Source: Ochotona curzoniae (Eukaryota; Chordata; Mammalia; Lagomorpha; Ochotonidae). From it: a stretch of DNA of 64,000 nucleotides. The stretch spans positions 14,499,001 to 14,563,000 of the forward strand of contig NW_024467083.1 of the NCBI RefSeq assembly GCF_017591425.1, read 5' to 3'. Numbering within the stretch: position 1 is the first letter of the stretch; every line of letters begins with the position of its first letter. A program made the position numbers and the translations under genes. The notes beneath the pieces are model-generated. The model was not told the DNA's origin, did not search any database, and was given only the letters and a program-made list of their open reading frames with translations. This document shows, piece by piece, positions 48,025 through 60,014 of the stretch.

Positions 48025-48295
48025 TTAAAAATTTATTTTATTTTTTTATTGCAAACTCATGTATACAGAGAGGAGGAGAGACAGAGAGGAAGATCTTCCA
48101 TCCTATGATTCACTCCCCAAGTGACCCCAACAGCCAGTGCTGTGCCGATCAGAAACCAGGAGCCAGGAACTTCTTCCAGGTCTCCCAAGTGGGTCGCCCA
48201 AGGCTTTGGGGCCTCCGAGTTTAGAACTGGCACCCATATGGGATCACAGCACGTTCAAGGCGAGGACTCTAGCCGCTAGGCCACCACGTCAGGCA
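48025..48295 (-). mobile_element. CSINE, minus strand, internally deleted
   Basis: 'ttaaaaatttattttatttttttattgcaaactcatgtatacagag' to 'gccgctaggccaccacgtcaggc'. The jump from 'caaggctttggggcctccgag' to 'tttagaactggcacccatatggg' removes the CTGCTTTCCC..GGAGCTGG segment. Confidence 0.95.
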
Positions 48296-48312
48296 TGAAG
48301 ATTAAGAATTTT
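48296..48312. repeat. Target-site duplication, right copy
   Basis: See 48008-48024. Confidence 0.8.
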
Positions 48313-49107
48313 AAATAATGTGTGATAAGGTCAGTCAATACTTGAATGTGACCTGTCATTTTCTCTTTTTTCCTTTTTTAAGATGTATGTGGTTAGTTAG
48401 TTTAATGACAAAGTTTGAGAGAGAGAAAAAAAAAAAACTATGGAGAGGACAACAGAGATCTTCTTTCCTCCTGCTTACCTCACATTTGTCCACAAAATAA
48501 TTATGTCTCCCATGAATTTGCACTAAGAGCTAACTTCAGTTTTAGAGGATTATAACAGTCAGATGAATAAGATGGCCCCTTTCTGGATATTAGCCATTTT
48601 GATAGCAACGTCTGTTAGTCATTTCTGTCATCATCAATAATTTCGCTAACAATGATGTTAATGAATTCTAAACTTCCAGTTACAAAATTTTATGTAGGCT
48701 AAGAATGTAGAAGATGGCCTGATCTGCTAGCAGCCGTCCAATTCTTAGTCCCTGTTATAGAACTATTCCTTGGTATAATTAGAACCATAATGAGCTAATT
48801 AGCTTTTAATCCCCCATTGTGGAAGGCACATGCTTTGTTCTCACTACACCAGATACTTTTAATTTGCATTTGCTTCATTGCACATGATGTTTTCTTGAAA
48901 TTATCACCTCTGAACTTTCAGAGTGTCTTATCTACCATTATATTTCATTCAACATTGCTTGTGATCAAGAAAGCTGACTACACTGCAGAAAGGCTGCGAA
49001 CATGGCCATAGTCATGGAAATCAATGGTCTTAATTTGCTCTCCCTCTCACTCCCCTCCATGCTGAAGCAATTGGCTTCGTAGAATGGTAGAGGCTTTTCA
49101 AGTCTTA
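48313..49107. other. Stretch without recognised gene
   Basis: AT-rich with an A-run at 48427; the short frames show no domain. Confidence 0.4.
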
Positions 49108-49441
49108 TTTTTTATAAAGTATTTTTATTATTATTTTTATTGCAAAGTCAGATATATGGAGAGGAGAGACAGAGAGGAAGATCCTCCATCCGATGATTCA
49201 CTCCCCAAGAGATGGCAACAGATGGAGTTGCACTGACCCAAAACCAGGAGCCAGGAGCCTCTTGTGGGTCTCCCACGCGGGTGCAAGGACCCAAGGCATT
49301 GGGCTGTCCTAGACTGCTTTTCCAAACCACAAGAAGGGAGCTGGATGGGAAGGGGGGCTGCCGGAATTAGAACCGACACATATATGGGATCCCAACACGT
49401 TCAAGGCAAGGACTTTAGCCGCTAGGCCACCACATCAGGCC
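49108..49441 (-). mobile_element. CSINE, minus strand, young
   Basis: 'ttttattattatttttattgcaaagtcagatatatggag' to 'gccgctaggccaccacatcaggccc', with CpGs kept in 'catccgatgattc', 'cccacgcgggtgc' and 'gctgccggaattagaaccga'. Confidence 0.96.
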
Positions 49442-49879
49442 CTTGAAAATGTATTTTCCATGTCAGGTGGGTGAGAATGCTGTTGTACATATTACTGCTT
49501 TAAACTATATTTGTTGCTCAACATAGATTTTATCTGCCATGGTTTCGATACAGTCTTGGTTGACCTAATTTGGAATTATAAAAGTTCCTTGCAAAATTTA
49601 CTTCTCATATCAATTTGTAAAAATAACTCCAGAATATTTCTTACATATGTCAATAAGTATATCAGTTGATACCTAAGCAATAAAACTACAAACTTGAGAA
49701 TATTGCCTGTTGTAACATACCAAAAATATCATCAAGTCTCATTTTGTAAATTTAGAACTATCACCAAACCTCTTGAAAGTAAGAGAGATTTCTGTTTTTT
49801 GCTAAATAAATAACTGGATCGCTTATCTATCTTTTTTAATGTATTTACTTCTTTGTTTACTTTGAATTATAAGGCCTTA
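49442..49879. other. AT-rich stretch, nothing recognised
   Basis: No gene or repeat assigned. Confidence 0.35.
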
Positions 49880-50202
49880 TTATTGAGGGATAAGTAGAGA
49901 AATGAGAGAGAGATTGGAGAAAGAGAGAGAGACTCTTCTACCCAGTCATATTGCACAATGGTTGCAACTGCCTGGGTCAGACAAGGATTACATAGGAAAC
50001 CTGAAAAACCATCTTGGTCTCTCACGTGCCTGACAGAGGCTCACGTGCTTGGGCCACCTTCTTCTGCCTGCTTAGGTGCATTAGAAAGAACTGTATTGGT
50101 AATGGAGCTGCCAGGACTCCAACAAATTCTCAACTGGGATGACCAGAAAACTGAATTGCAGATAGCAGCTTAAATGGCTGTGTTACAATAGAGCCCCATC
50201 CA
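49880..50202 (-). mobile_element. Old CSINE, minus strand
   Basis: 'gagagagagattggagaaagagagagag', 'gggccaccttcttctgcctgcttaggtgcattag' and 'ggctgtgttacaatagagcccca' are in inverse SINE order. Diverged. Confidence 0.7.
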
Positions 50203-50728
50203 TCTATTTAATATAGGAAGAACAGTAATTGGTGTTGGTTAACAGTAACACGTGATTAAATTCCTAGCACTCAATTGGGACTTAATTTTAAATCATTATA
50301 TATTTTTTTAACCTTATCAAATTTGAGACATGATAGATTTAAATGAGTGTTCTAAAACTGAAACTAAAAACCAGCAAATCCTTTTGGAGCACAGATTTTG
50401 TCCCTTTAAATGAATAGCTTACTCTTCCTCTAACACCAGAGTTGTGTGCTAGCCTCACCTGCATGAGGATACCTCAATTGCTGTGTGCTTCTCTCAATGA
50501 AAAGTTATGTGACATTTCTGTATGGGACTTAATTTTTAGTACAGAGAATATTTACTGTCAATTAAATCACTTGTTTTACATATAAGTATTTCAAAAAATA
50601 GATTTATTAGATTTTTATTTCATATTAATGTGACCCCAGTGGAAAAGAACTTTTTAAAGGTCAAACCGAATAAAGAAGTAATGAAATTTTTATGCACAGC
50701 TATAAAAGTTGTTTATAGAACAGTTACA
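50203..50728. other. AT-rich stretch, nothing recognised
   Basis: No gene or repeat assigned. Confidence 0.35.
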
Positions 50729-51078
50729 AAGGGACCTGCATATAGCACGGTGAAACAGGCCATTGCTTGCAACCCTCGTATTCCGTATTGAAAGGGCAGT
50801 TGGTGTTTCAGTTGCTATACTTTCAACTGCACGCTCTAATGCACATAAAAAAAGTATGTGATAATGAGCCAGATACCCAAGGTTCCTACCATTCACGTAG
50901 GATATGTTGTCCTGTTTTGGAAGCTATCTCAAGAGCTCTTGTGAAGTTCTTGGTTCCTGTCTTAAGCTTGGCCCATCCCTTCCAGTTGCAACTGTTTAGA
51001 GCGAGTCAGTACATGAAAGATTCTCTCTCCGTTTCTTTCACCCTCCCTTTGTCTCACTCTGCCATTCAAATGAAGTGA
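50729..51078 (+). mobile_element. Old CSINE
   Basis: The 3' half is clear: 'ttggaagctatctcaagagctcttgtgaagttcttggttcctg', 'aagcttggcccatcccttccagttgcaactg', then a CT-rich end 'tctctctccgtttctttcaccctccctttgtctcactctgccattcaaatgaa'. The 5' half is badly decayed. Confidence 0.65.
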
Positions 51079-51206
51079 TGAGTATTCTATAAGCACTTAG
51101 AATAGTGATTCAAATCATAAAGGCAAACACTGAATTGAGAGGGAATGTCAGAAAGCTAAAATATGTTAACATACATGTAATTTACATAGATTATAATACA
51201 AATCCA

Positions 51207-51508
51207 GGACTGGTGCATGGTGGCTCAACAGACAATCCTATTTCTTGCAACACCCGCATCTCATATGGGTACTAATTTTAGTCCCAGATGCTCCAATTAT
51301 GATCCAGCTCCCTGCTGATGGCCCAGAAAACCATTCAAGGATGACTCAAGTAGCAGCACTCCTGTAGCCATGTGGGAGACCTGCAAGGAGGCTCCTGGAT
51401 CTTGGTTTCTGGCTCCTGGCTTTGGATCAACTCAGCTTCAGCCTTTGATGCCAATTAAGTAAATCAGTGGATGGAAGATCACTCTGTTCTTCTAATCTGA
51501 CTAAGAGG
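51207..51508 (+). mobile_element. Old CSINE
   Basis: 'aggactggtgcatggtggctcaacagacaatcctat', 'catctcatatgggtactaattttagtcccagatgctcc', 'atgtgggagacctgcaaggaggctcctgg' (with a repeated 'ggctcctgg' phrase) and a short degraded end. Confidence 0.82.
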
Positions 51509-51608
51509 AAAACATTGCATTTGTTTAGTGCTGCTGAGACTATTAACAACTTTGGATTTTAGAGAGCAGTTTGGTCTAATGTCTTAAATGCGTTTCAAAA
51601 AAAGTCTA

Positions 51609-51903
51609 GGGCCCAGCGGCACAGTGGCCTAGCGGCTAAAGTGAATGCACCAGGATTCTCATATGGGTGCCAGTTCTAATCCCCGCAGCTCTACTTTCCA
51701 TCCAGCTCCTGCTTGTGGCCTGGGAAAGCAGTTGAGGATGGCCCAGGAGACCTCGAGGAAGTTCCTGGCTCCTGGCTCCAGATCGGCACAGCACTGGCTT
51801 TTGCGCTCACTTAGGGAGTGAATCATCGGAGGGAAGATCTTCCTCTGTCCTCCTCTCTGTATATCTGACTTTGTAATAAGAATAAATAAATCTTTAAAAT
51901 TAA
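51609..51903 (+). mobile_element. Young-type CSINE, two internal deletions
   Basis: GGGCCCAGCGGCACAGTGGCCTAGCGGC head. 'cctcaccttgaac' is lost before 'gaatgcaccagg', and 'aaagccttgggaccctgcaccc' is lost before 'aggagacctcgagg'. Tail 'gtaataagaataaataaatcttta'. Possible imperfect duplication AAAAAAAGTCT / AAAAAACAGTCT. Confidence 0.94.
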
Positions 51904-52011
51904 AAAAACAGTCTCTAAAAAAGAAACTGGGAAGATGTTCCTGAATTTACTGATGACAGCAAGAAAATTATAAGGATACAAACAAAAGGGATTAAATCAA
52001 TAAATTGATTT

Positions 52012-52098
52012 TATAGATTTATTTTTTCATTTTTATTTGAAAGTCAAATTCACAGAAAGAGAATCTATATCTATCCATATATATATATGTATATATGG

Positions 52099-52133
<35 letters not shown>

Positions 52134-52386
52134 AATCTTCCATCCACTGACCCACTTCCAAAAGGGCTACAATGGCCAGACCTGAACTGATACGAGGCCA
52201 GGAGCTGAAAGCTACTTCTAGGTCTGTCACATGGGTTCAGGGACCCAAAGCCTTGAGCCATCCTCTGCTTCTTTCCCAAGTTATAATTAGGCAGCTCATC
52301 AGAAGTGGAGTAGCTGGGATTCTAAGTTGCTCCCATATAGGGTGCCAGTACTACAGCTGATTAGCTTGTGATACACCATGGCAGCT
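52012..52386 (-). mobile_element. CSINE, minus strand, with AT/GA microsatellite inside
   Basis: The tail region 'ttttatagatttattttttcatttttatttgaaagtcaaattcacagaaag' is followed by an (AT)n(GA)n array (52057-52131), then the usual body 'tccatccactgacccacttcc' onward to 'gataca ccatggcagctcc'-like head. Confidence 0.85.
52057..52131. repeat. (AT)n(GA)n microsatellite
   Basis: Runs of ATATAT broken by GTATATATGGAT, ending in GAGAGAGAGAGAGAG. It expanded from the purine-rich segment of the host CSINE. Confidence 0.9.
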
Positions 52387-52424
52387 CCAATAAACATTTT
52401 GGGTGGGTTCTGTTTTAACATTGA

Positions 52425-52755
52425 TTGGTTGATTGATTGATTGAGATTGATTGATTTGAAAGGCAGAGTTACAGAGCACAAAAGAGAAAGAAGAGAAATA
52501 GCCCCTAGTGGTATAATCCCCAAATATCTACAATGTAACTGGGTTAGTTTGAAGCCATGAAACAGTAGCTTTTTCTGAGTTTCACATGTTTAGATGTAAT
52601 GTTCCAAGCACCAGTGCTATCTCCTGCTTTTCCAGAGACATTAATAGGGAGCTGGATAAGAACTGGAGCAGCCACTCTAGAGTAGTGGTTCTATGGAATG
52701 GCTGCACTGCAAGTAGAAGTTTAGTGTACTAAGTCATTACCTTGGTCCCTGAATT
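52425..52755 (-). mobile_element. Old CSINE, minus strand, with GATT repeat in its tail
   Basis: GATTGATTGATTGATTG at 52428-52457 replaces the T/A-rich tail complement, then 'tttgaaaggcagagttacagagc', 'ccagagacattaatagggagctggataagaactggagcagcc' and 'agtcattaccttggtccct'. Confidence 0.75.
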
Positions 52756-53690
52756 TAAAAATTCTGTACATTAACTTGGGAATGTATTTTTACACTTTTT
52801 TTTTTTACATTTTTGAACATTTATTGATCCTGGATGTGAATTAGAAAAACTCAGGGATATCAAATCAATTATGCCAAAATATATTATCACCAATTTTTCC
52901 ATAATCACTTGCCAATATCTCCTTGAATCAACAACGGGATCTGGTGTATAGATTATGAATACAATGAAGCATATATGTGAGGGGACACGTCAAGTATAGA
53001 AACCTAGGGCCTAATGGGAATGATTAGTACTTATAGCTAGTATTTTTGTGATTTAATCTAGACATATTTGAATCTTTTTACCCAGCCAGGGAATACACAT
53101 TCCCCAACAGGAGGAACGCTGAAGAGAACAAGAAGACCCCTCAACTCCTACTAGTCTTTAAAACAGGAGTCACAAATTGATACAGAAACTCACTGGGTCC
53201 ACAAGAGCCAATATCATTTTGAATAATGAGAATCAAAGCAGATGATGATTTAAATTATCTGATTTAAGAATTATTATGAGGCTACAGAAGATAGTCTCCT
53301 GATTTTTACAACAAATATATGAATGAATGAAATGGTATAGAAAAAAACCCCACATGTTTAGATAAGTCACTTCTATTAGAAAAGCTTTTTAATGTGTTTA
53401 TAAGCAGAGTGACAGAGAATAAGTTAGGGAGAGGAAAGGCTTATAACCAATCTTCACACCAAACTATCCTATCCCAACCACTCGAAAAGGAAGTGGTTCT
53501 TTTCCTTTCTGGCCATGGTAAGGCTTGGAAACCTTTCAGTGGGGCATCAGGATAAGTAGGGCAAAGATCCTCTGATGGATGTGAGCAAGGATATAAGCCC
53601 TGTGAGGCAGGGAAATCAGAAGGGAGCCTTTTAGGTGACTGTTTCTAAGAGGGAGGAGGGTTTTACCTTCCTCTAAATTATCCTTATCCT
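52756..53690. other. Stretch without recognised gene
   Basis: AT-rich at first, then less so from 53440. 'taagcagagtgacagagaataag' (53400) hints at a degraded minus-strand CSINE, but I cannot follow it further. Confidence 0.35.
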
Positions 53691-55091
53691 CTGGGAATGG
53701 GTACAGAGTCTCCAAGGATGTCCAACTTCTTTAAAGTTTACCTGTGGCTATGGTTACAGCTTTGGAGAGATGGGTTCCTACTATTTGACTCTGCATGCAC
53801 CCTTCCTTCATCTATGCCTGTTGTGGTTTCAAAGGCAGGTAGCACTTTGGTGACAGGATTTTGCAAAGAATCACATTGCAGAAAGGAGCAGACACTGTGG
53901 ATCCTTGGCCCCAGAATTTCTCAAAGACCCATTGTGGCTATTGGAGCATCTAAGGGACAGCCTCCTACGGCACAGCTCCAAATGTGCCCCTCCCATTCTA
54001 TGGCTTGTAATTACTAAAAGGAAATCAATTTAAAGAATTTGATGTGTTTATGCAAACATTACTAAGATGCTATAGTGGTACAGTTTTTACTCTTTCATTC
54101 CTCTGAATCATTCTTCTGCTTTCTTTCGATCAACATTTACCTCTCCATGTTTATATTATTCTGTACTTCTTAAGCATTTTCTAAAACATGCATACATATT
54201 GTTCATATATGCTTTCTCCAAATATTCACAAAATTTGAGTTATTTTTTATAAAGTTTTGTTTTTTCATTTTCCAATAGCTTATATAGAATTGCCAAAAAT
54301 ATGATTTATATGCTTAGATCCATAGACATTGTTTTCTCTCTTTCATTAGAAATAAATACATTTTCACTGCATTTCCAGAAATGTGATGGATATTGAAATA
54401 CATTGAAATAATCACATAATTTTTATATTCAAATATTTGATTATTTGAAAAAATATTTTTATTTTCAATTTTTCCCTTCAAATATTTTGTGGTTTTGTTA
54501 TTTTTAGAAAAAGATTTTGGCAATGAACTTTAATATAAAACAAATGCAAAACTGTAGAAACTTTGAAAATAAAGCAAACGGCTGTTTCAATAATCACACT
54601 CATTTCAGAGAAAGGAGAGAAGTGAGTGTCAATGTAGGAGCAATATATATTGTACTTACAAAAGGATGGTGATACTTGTTGTAGTCAATGAATAGTGTTC
54701 CTCTAGAAAAACAAAAGAGCTAATTCTAGAGAATCCAACAAAATATTTTTTTTTTCTGGTAGTGCTTATTTTCTAAAAGTATGGGCAGAGAGAAATAGGA
54801 AGTGGATGAGCCATTAAAACAGGGAGACATGTTTACATTTGTATTATTCAGTATCCAATTTAATTACTTGAAAATATTTTAAAGTTCAGTTATTATAAAG
54901 ACAAAATAATTCAATTACCAATTTTCCTAGATTTAAAAAATGTGTAATTCAGAAGAAGATTGTAGCAGTTGGTGTAGCAAATTGAGAAAGATTTGAATAG
55001 AAAAATAATGTGGCACATACCAATGCTTTGTGTGATAATGGACTGTCTATTTGACAGCAGCCCCATAGAGTTATAAAGGATCTGATAAGTT
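53691..55091. other. Stretch without recognised gene
   Basis: 53697-54017 holds a 106-codon open frame (+) in balanced-composition sequence, with no domain I recognise and no coding signature. 54030-55080 is AT-rich with nothing assigned. Confidence 0.35.
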
Positions 55092-55415
55092 CTGGGCCAA
55101 TAGTGATGGCTCAATCATCTAATCCTCCCCTTTCTAGCCCTAAGATCCCATAATGGCTAAGATTCGTAATCTGGCTGTTCCACTTCCCAAACAGATCTCT
55201 GTTTAGGGCTTGAGAAAAAGAGTAGGGGATGGTCCAATGTCTTGGGACCCTGTAGCCATGAGGGAGACCCAGAAGAAGCTCCTGGCTATAGGCTTCAGAT
55301 TGACTCAGGTCCAGCCTTTGTGATCATTTGGGGAACTAACCAGAGATGGAAGATCTTTCTCTCTGTCTCTTTTTTTCTCTGTAAATATGACTTTTCAACA
55401 ACAACAATAATAAAT
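55092..55415 (+). mobile_element. Old CSINE
   Basis: 'ctgggccaatagtgatggctcaatcatctaatcctcccc' head, 'ttgggaccctgtagccatgagggagacccagaagaagctcctgg', and 'caacaacaacaataataaataaataaat' tail. Followed after about 10 bases by another CSINE. Confidence 0.87.
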
Positions 55416-55425
55416 AAATAAATAT

Positions 55426-55706
55426 GGGGCCTGGTGAGGTAGCCTAGTGGCTAAAGTCCTCACCATGCACACCCAGGGATCCCTTATGGGCACTGGTTCA
55501 TGTCCTGATTGTTTCACTTTGCATCCAGGTCCCTGCTTGTGGTGTGGGAAGGTAATGGAGGACGGCTCAAAGCCTTGGAACCCTGCACCCATGTGGGAGA
55601 CCCTGAAGAAGCTCCTGGCTCTTGGTTTTGGGTCAAATTCAGTTGTTGTGGGCACTCTCTGTCTCTTTATCTCAGTAAATCTGGGTTTGTAATAATAATA
55701 ATAGTT
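55426..55706 (+). mobile_element. Young-type CSINE with 3' deletion
   Basis: GGGGCCTGGTGAGGTAGCCTAGTGGC head. The body is normal to 'aaattcagttgttgtggg', then it skips the GAATCATCGGATGGAAGATC block directly to 'cactctctgtctctttatc', and ends in a TAATAATAATAA tail. Confidence 0.92.
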
Positions 55707-56858
55707 TCTTATATGTACAAATTTCTCCAGCCCAGCAATGACAGCATTCCTTGCACTGAAATGAAATGAATTACTCATATGCCTAAGATGATGCTGGTAA
55801 AAACTGCGCTACCGATTGTATAAACATGTAGCAATGCAATTATTTATACTGCATACTACTTGAAAATGATACATGGCTATGTTAATGGATTATTGATTTA
55901 CTATTTTTTATTTAAAATATATTTTATTTATTCTACCCGTAATGAATCTTTACTGTTTAACAATATGCCATCTTACTGTGGAAGCGAGTTCGTACATCTC
56001 ATTACTACATCTCTTGCCTGCAATAAGACATCGTGCTGAATCTGATTTATGCTATCAAGCTGCATGTAAACATTCTGAGGCTTGAATGATAAAATTCACA
56101 TAATGATGATTTTTTCAAAATATGCCTTTGTTGCTAAGTAAGACACGAATATATAATAAAAATATGCTAAAATTGGGTAGAGAATGATTGGATTAACAGA
56201 GATGCCTGAGAACTAATTTGGCATGCTGTCTTCACAGGAGGCTGCCTTCCTTAGAATGCAAATTTAACCACCAGAATTTTCTCATTTATTATTATTATTA
56301 TTAAACAGGGCCAACTCTCTTTTGTCACTTTTTATATCCTATGAGTCACTCTTCTCCCATTACTGCATTTTTATGGTTCTCATTTTATTTCATTTGTTCC
56401 GTATTCATAAATGTATGTTTTACTCACAAGTAGGAATATATCAGGTGTTTAGCAAATTTTGATTATCTTGCTGCTCATTGATACTGTTTTGCTCATGGTA
56501 CAGATTAATGTTTGTATAATGTAACACAATGGTATTTGTTTTCTCTAATCATCATAAATAATTAACATAGCAATTAATATTTTCCTTTTCTTCATATTTA
56601 TACTTTCTTTGCTTCGCTTATGTATCCAAGTTTTTCAGAAAGTCTTATTAATTTTTACTAACATAAATTCAACAGGTCCCCAAAACTTCATAGGTCCAAC
56701 TCTGACAAGATAAACATACTGTTTTCACTCCTTTTCTCCTTCACTAAATTACTCCTCTCTTCCTTAATATTTTAATTATTCCAAAGAATAACTTCAATAC
56801 ACTTTAAGACATACCTAGTTTAATACTGAACCAATATAGCAACTGAAATTTTACTATA
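55707..56858. other. AT-rich stretch, nothing recognised
   Basis: About 1.15 kb; a TTA trinucleotide run at 56286-56305. No gene. Confidence 0.45.
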
Positions 56859-57164
56859 TTTTGAGATTTTATTTCTTTTTAATTGGAAATCAGATTTACA
56901 GGCAAAGAAGAGACAGAAAAATCTCATTTGCGGGTTCACTTCCTAAGTGGCCCAAATGGTCAGAGCTGAATCTACCCAAAGCCAGGAGCTGGAAGCTTCT
57001 GGATCTCTCATGTGATTGCACAATCCCAGGGCTTTGGACCATCCTCTACTGCTTGCCCAGGCCATGCTCAGGGAGCTGGATAGGAATTGGATAGGAATTG
57101 GAGTAGCTGGGACAAGAACCTGTGCCCCTGTGGGATTTATCCACCGGGCCATGGTGCCAGGTCC
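56859..57164 (-). mobile_element. CSINE, minus strand, with 11-bp tandem duplication
   Basis: 'ttttgagattttatttctttttaattggaaatcagatttacagg' to 'ccaccgggccatggtgccaggtcc'. GGATAGGAATT is duplicated in tandem near 57080-57101. Confidence 0.92.
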
Positions 57165-57582
57165 ACAACATGTAAGACATGTTTTGGAACCTATTCTTTG
57201 AGAAAATAAGAATGGTCTGAAATCCAGGTGACAGGTAAGGTGTGGGAGCCTAAACAAAGGGAGTGATGGTATTTGTGTTAGCATAGGAAGGAGACACATA
57301 CTAGCTGTGAGGAGGTGAACCATAAAGGAGGTAAACATGCTGTCTTCTGATTGTTTTCTCTGAAATAGGAGGCAGGGCCATCATCTAAGTGGAAGCAATG
57401 ATAGGGTTTAGGCTTGAATAAAGAACACCAGCAGTAGGCAAATGCCTAGCTTTCCTTATACATAGGCAAATGTTAACACTGCAGGGAGAAAAGCACCTAA
57501 TACCCAGCAGGCATTCTGGGATGGTTGTGTTAACTATACTAGTGTGCCTATTTGATGATGATGATGATAATGATGATGTGGG
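57165..57582. other. Stretch without recognised gene
   Basis: Includes a (GAT)n run at 57553-57580. Minus-strand frame 57385-57597 shows no domain. Confidence 0.4.
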
Positions 57583-57668
57583 GGCAGACAATTGCATATG
57601 AGCAAACTAACACATGGAAAATTTCTCTTCTTCTAACTGTAACTCTGCCGAATACATAAATAAAGTTA
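57583..57668 (+). mobile_element. CSINE 3' end remnant
   Basis: 'gagcaaactaacacatggaaaatttctcttcttctaactgtaactctgccgaatacataaataaag' is a degraded old-type CSINE 3' end with its ATAAATAAA tail. Confidence 0.5.
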
Positions 57669-58862
57669 ACAGGTTTTTAAAAAGAAGTTAAGAGCTTAGG
57701 TAATAACTGTGGAAAGCATAAAATGTAAATAATTAATGGTCATTTGGTATATGATTGTTATTTTTGCCCAAGAATATATTCCTGTGGGAGTGTGGTCTTC
57801 CGGTCTTCTCATAATGCATGCCCAGTATTATGACTATTAGAAAATGACTGTGAAGCATGGAGCAGATTGAAATCATGCCTGCACAGGTACTATTCAATTG
57901 AGGAAATGGGGGAAAGGAGTTGAGAATGCAGGGAAGTCAGGAAGTGAGATTTCTTGGAAATATACCAATAGAATGTATAAAAGATGTTATCCCTATATTT
58001 ATAAATCAGGATATCTTCATAAGTGAATAGTTAGACAATTTTACAGACACTTCTTGTGTTATTGCTACTAATTATGAATTTCTATGAGTGAGAGCATGTC
58101 TAGTAGATAATGTTCTCAAGCAGGTTTACATTGAATGGTTCCTAAACCCATTTCCCAAATGGAGGTTATAAGATAGTAGATAAGAAGGAAAAAAATGTAA
58201 TACATAAATTGATGACCCTACATCTGGAAGGAAATGGGCGGATATTGTTAGGAGCCAGCTTGAGGGAAATTAGATACAAAACTTCTGAGATTAAGTATCA
58301 CAATTTGTTACTCTCTCCACTGTAACATTAAGCAAAAGGGTAGGGAATAATATCTGTCTGATTTTACTTAAGAAAAAATTTACTCAAAGCAAACTTGATC
58401 TGCAGCTTCAGATGACTCTGTTCTTTACACATAATACAGCACTTATTCTGGGAATTTAGCTCGGTGCTGATGACAAAACCAGTCAAGAAGCAAAAGGGTC
58501 CAGATTCAATGTCCTAAACCTCAGATTGCATGGAAAAGAACATCAGACGATTATTCCATTTTCTAATAAGCTCAGGATTCTAAAATAAGATGAAAAGTAA
58601 ATCTCAGATTTCAAACTGTTACTCATACACTATCTGAAATTTAACCTTCAGATACAACAGAGATGAGAATTCCACAACTTGATCAAAGCCAGCAAGCGTT
58701 CACAAAGATTTTTCTGTTCGTTCTGAACAAATACAAAATAGAGGTTGAAGATTTCAATCAGAAAATAACAAGAAGGAAACATTAACTGCGTGGGTATGAT
58801 CTACAAATACAGTGTACTTTACTGAAATCTTACCATTTTACCATGAACTATGCAAATATGCA
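57669..58862. other. Stretch without recognised gene
   Basis: About 1.2 kb of AT-rich sequence with no repeat or gene that I can name. Confidence 0.4.
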
Positions 58863-59495
58863 CCATTATTTTTATTATCTTTTTTTATTAATTACATTGC
58901 ATTATGTGACACATTCCATAGGCTCCTGTATTCCCCCAATCCTCCCCATGCCCTCCCCCCATGGTAGATTCCTCCATCTAGTTACAGTATTACAGTTCAA
59001 ACCCAGTCAAGATTCTTTCTTTGCAAGCATGTACCAAGCATAGAGTCCAGCATCCTATTGTCCAAATAAATTCAACAGTTTCTTGGGGAGACCATCTCTG
59101 GTCTGAAGGCAGAGCTGGCAGATATCATCCTGACCAATTAAAAGCCCCAACATAATATCAACAACAATTTGCAACATTATGGAATTAATTGACATGGTAT
59201 TGAGTAACCAATATGTTAAAAAATGCAAGTTCTTAATCACACCCTGTGATTACTTCATTGACATTTCAGTTTTAGTTTATGTACAACCGGCTTCTATACA
59301 CCTTTAAATGGCTATAGGGTATCATTCAGCTGTCTTGTGTCTATTTTCATTTTAGTGTTTAGCAGTCTATAGTGTTGAAGCATAATTTTGCTGAACTTGG
59401 CAGATTTTAGGATAGTCTAAACTGGCTTATAACTCTAACAAGGCATATGTCAACAGTTGAGGTGCAGAACAGTTTTAGGAGGGGTGTGCAGAGAT
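58863..59495 (-). mobile_element. L1 3' UTR, minus strand, non-inverted part
   Basis: Inverse of the long L1 3' UTR, from the T-rich tail complement at 58868 through 'cccccatggtagattcctcc' (58955), 'caacagtttcttggggagaccatctctggtctgaaggcagagctgg' (59073) and 'aatgcaagttcttaatcaca' (59221) to 'gttttaggaggggtgtgcagaga' (59473-59495). Confidence 0.87.
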
Positions 59496-59628
59496 AGAGA
59501 GACAAAGAACAACAAGGAAAGCTTAGAATCAGACAGGAAACAGCGTGGACTCACGTATACCTTACTAGGTAGGACACAAAGATTAGTTACTCCTAGCTAA
59601 AGTATTGAAGATTCCTCTACACATTTAT
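59496..59628 (+). mobile_element. Inverted 5' segment of the L1 at 58863
   Basis: 'aacaaggaaagcttagaatcagacagg', 'ctcacgtataccttactaggtaggacacaaagattagttactcct' and 'gattcctctacac' match 61120-61232 in the same direction. In the L1 this block lies just upstream of the minus-strand part, so it is flipped relative to the rest. Confidence 0.8.
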
Positions 59629-60014
59629 TTTTACTGAAATTTTTTGAATGTTCAAAGTTTGGGAAATGCTACTTATTTTGACCTTTATACATTGATTCCC
59701 CATGTTGTCCTAACACCTTGCACTCAAAAATACTTATAAAATTAAAATAGTTATAAATAAAATCACTGCAAAATAAATAATATCACATCATGTGAAATGT
59801 CAAATTACTATAGTGAAAATATCTAACAAATGAATACATGAGCATATAGTCATGCAGCACATGAGTATTCCATCAAGAATTAAGAAAAGCGATTCTAAAG
59901 GAGAAACCTTCAGTACCTTATTTAAAGATTTAACAAATACAATGATTCTAAAAGAACACAACAACAACATATTGATACAGTGAGACTTTGTGTGCTTTGA
60001 ATGCATACAGTAAT
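59629..60014. other. AT-rich stretch, nothing recognised
   Basis: No gene or repeat assigned. Confidence 0.35.

Noticed and set aside
52425..52460. Short direct GATT repeats as a CRISPR-like array
   Set aside because: They are a 4-bp simple repeat in a SINE tail in mammalian DNA, with no spacers.
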